A DNA stretch of 64,000 nt from Pyrocephalus nanus. Its lineage: Eukaryota; Chordata; Aves; Passeriformes; Tyrannidae. How positions within the stretch are numbered: position 1 is the first letter of the stretch; the number at the start of each line of letters is the position of its first letter. Below the pieces are notes generated by a model, which worked only from the letters and a program-made list of their open reading frames with translations, did not search any database and had not been told where the DNA came from. The translations under genes were made by a program, and so were the position numbers. Of this stretch, positions 61,626 through 64,000 are shown piece by piece. Where the stretch lies: contig CM076259.1 of the NCBI GenBank assembly GCA_038380795.1, positions 75,388,200 to 75,452,199 on the forward strand. The letters run 5' to 3'.

Positions 61626-64000
61626 CAAAAGTCCTTGAGGCACACTTAAAGTCCAGTTCTGGGGTGATTTCTCTGTACTTTCCACACATCGAAGTTGGTT
61701 TCCTTCTCTCTATTCTTCCTCCATTCATGTGTATCAGTGCAGGTCCCATTTCCAACAACTTTTGCACTGGTCTTTTTCCTCTTTATATAATTCATGATTT
61801 AGTGAGCATATGATAGTTGAATTCCTACAACTTTTCTTTCTGAGTAGTTTTAAAATAATTCCATCCTTTTGATGATGTGAGAGATTGTGAGAGATACTTG
61901 AAAATAACTTATTCCTTGACAGTGTTTTAAAAAATAATTCTATAAATTAATTTCACATCTTCTAAATTTATTGTTCAAGTGAGTAGTATGATAAAGTGAG
62001 CTTTATGCTAACCTTGATCTGTGACTTTTAGCTGAAAAAGTAGCAATCTGTCTCATGTGGACAGTTAAAACAGTAAAGGATGATTTGAGAAAGGGGCATT
62101 ATCTGGGTGGTTGGCTCAATATGAACTTATTCCTGTAATTGAAAGAAAATTTTAGAAAATGTAGGTTAGTGTCCTGGCCAGGTTGTGTTCTGGTTTTGAA
62201 GTCCATTAGCTTGCCTCCCACTATAAGCATGAACCCATGGGCCAGAGTGGTTTGCTACCTGCAGATCCTTGCCAGAAATGGATCACAACCTGCAGGATCT
62301 ATTACCTGCAGAAACAACCTAGAATAGTTGTTATCATTTCCAAGCAGAAGAAACAGGCCCTTTCCAGCTGTTTTATTTAGAATAACAGGTTGCAAGCTCA
62401 GTGCCATCCTCCCTAATTAGGAGGCCTGAGGGTTGTTCAAGCAAAAGGTATTCTCCAGCACAAACATATTTTTATCTCCAATACAAGTCTGCTTTTGGGG
62501 TCTAACTGCAGTCAGTTATTATAGTCATACACATTTAGCTTTGGGCAAACACCGTGAGCAGCATTTGTATTCAAGACAATAGGCACTCATCAGTGTAAAT
62601 TCCTGTCTACTATGCAAGTTGCATCTTTTGATCTCTTAGGAAGAGCTGGAAAATTGGATGGCATTTACAAAAATCTTTCAGCAGAGCAATGTCAATAAAA
62701 TAATCATGTTGAGACCAGTACATGGAATTGACTTCTTGGAGGGGCCACAGGGATGGTTACAGGTGCAGAAATGAATTGTGTAGCTTTTGATTACATAGAC
62801 CGAAGTTCATAGATGAGAAATTGTGCACAGGCTCCAGGCTGTACCAATCTCTCATTTGACATGGTGAAGTTTTTCCCGCTTCTTATTTTTTTAAGCAGTG
62901 TGTATGGAAACTCTGTGTAAATACCTTGCCTTCAGCACTCTAGTAAATACATAAAGGCGACAGTGAAGTGCGATTGCGCTGCTATGGCTGGTGCATGTTA
63001 ACAAACGGGGGTGAATGAGTAGCATAATTTCTTACTAAACATTCTTTCACAGTCTGGCTCCCCACAAACACTCTTTCTGTGCAGATTTTTGCAAATCTGC
63101 AGTGTTTAATGTGTCTCTCTGCAGGTCACTGTTCCCTAGCCGTGCTACTTCCATAAATAAATAATTGCAACTGGTTTGAAATTATTATTATTATTCATCT
63201 ATTGCATGAATAGATGCATATTGCATGGATTAGGTGTTAACCATGAACTTGAGAACATGACTGTTGTTTTTTTGGGGGTTGTTGGGTTGGTTTTTTCAAT
63301 ACACCTCGAAGAAGCACTCCAAGGAGTATATGTAAGTCTTCTTCTTAGATGTCACTACTTCGGATGCAGCATTCTTCAAAGTTTATTCTTCTAAGAACTC
63401 TATAAAAATGTCAGGATGTTTGTGAAGTACAAATGCAAGTGCTGCACTCAGAGCAATACTGCAGGATTGCCAGGGTAAGCTGATGGTTCATTAAAAAGCT
63501 GGTTTTAATATGGGAGAGGAGTAATCAAGAATTTGAAATGAAAAAATAATCCAAATGGAAATACAGGGTAAGGGAAGGGGGGAAAAAAAGATTTAATAGA
63601 GCATATCAGTGCATCCTTGTTAGAAAGCGAGTATATTTTATGTAGGAAGAAGAAAGTGGTAGGTTTTTCTGACATCAAATTAAGATCTTCAGTTTTACTG
63701 GTTGATGTATGTCTTCTTTGCTGTTCCTTGTGTAGCCAGCAGCATGTAGGATTTTAACAGTGCTTACTTAAGCTGCAAAGAAGAACTAAAAAATAAAGCC
63801 TCTGTTGTTTCATGCTAATATATTTCTATAATTTAAAGTAAAGTCCTTCTCAGCAAAGGTTTCTTGTTCAGTGACCTCAGAGGAGAGAAGCTGATGATGC
63901 TGCAGCAGCTACTAAAGATTGGTATTTAAAAAGATGACATCTAATGCTTGAGACTGATTTTTTTTTTTTCAATACAGAGTATCTTTTTAGCTATAGAATG
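61626..64000. other. Unique A+T-rich non-coding DNA
   Basis: No gene or mobile element recognised. A short (ATT)n tract lies at 63181-63194 and T runs lie near 63271 and 63959. Frames do not exceed 72 codons. Confidence 0.6.

Overview
This 64 kb window reads as vertebrate nuclear DNA, most likely from a bird. The base composition is strongly A+T-rich, ORFs are short and scattered on both strands, and A/T homopolymers and microsatellites are frequent. The deciding evidence is a set of CR1-type LINE 3' ends with the avian-style terminal repeat (ATTCTATGA or ATTCTGTGA) and two LTRs of a kind known from avian endogenous retroviruses. A crocodilian or turtle origin is possible but less likely. The species cannot be named from the sequence.

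I found no protein-coding gene, convincing exon, tRNA, rRNA or CRISPR array. The longest open frame (171 codons, 11512-12027) lies inside an LTR. All other frames are about the length expected by chance in A+T-rich DNA and show no family signature. The window is therefore best described as intergenic DNA or part of a very long intron.

Layout: 1-8.6 kb is unique A+T-rich DNA with one 38-base A run. A CR1 piece lies at 8.66-8.83 kb. A complete solo LTR with a perfect 5-bp target duplication (CAAGG) occupies 11.31-12.15 kb. Short CR1 3' ends lie at 14.05, 18.47 and 19.30 kb. From 26.07 to 27.36 kb there is an interrupted poly-A tract followed by three same-orientation CR1 3' ends. From 33.7 to 35.7 kb a CR1 mosaic abuts an old L3/CR1-like LINE relic carrying a decayed reverse transcriptase. 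A well-preserved 0.53 kb CR1 lies at 37.8-38.4 kb and another of about 0.49 kb at 50.4-50.9 kb. A polypyrimidine tract and an AT-repeat cluster lie at 58.98-59.31 kb. A reverse-oriented LTR with TATA, CCAAT and polyadenylation signals lies at 61.14-61.63 kb. The intervals between hold no gene that I can support.

Nothing here amounts to a new gene system. The items most worth a second look are the two LTRs, the ancient LINE relic, a perfect 14-bp hairpin with heat-shock-element-like spacing at 30.94 kb, a possible conserved non-coding block near 45 kb, and two G+C-rich islands near 43.4 and 58.2 kb.
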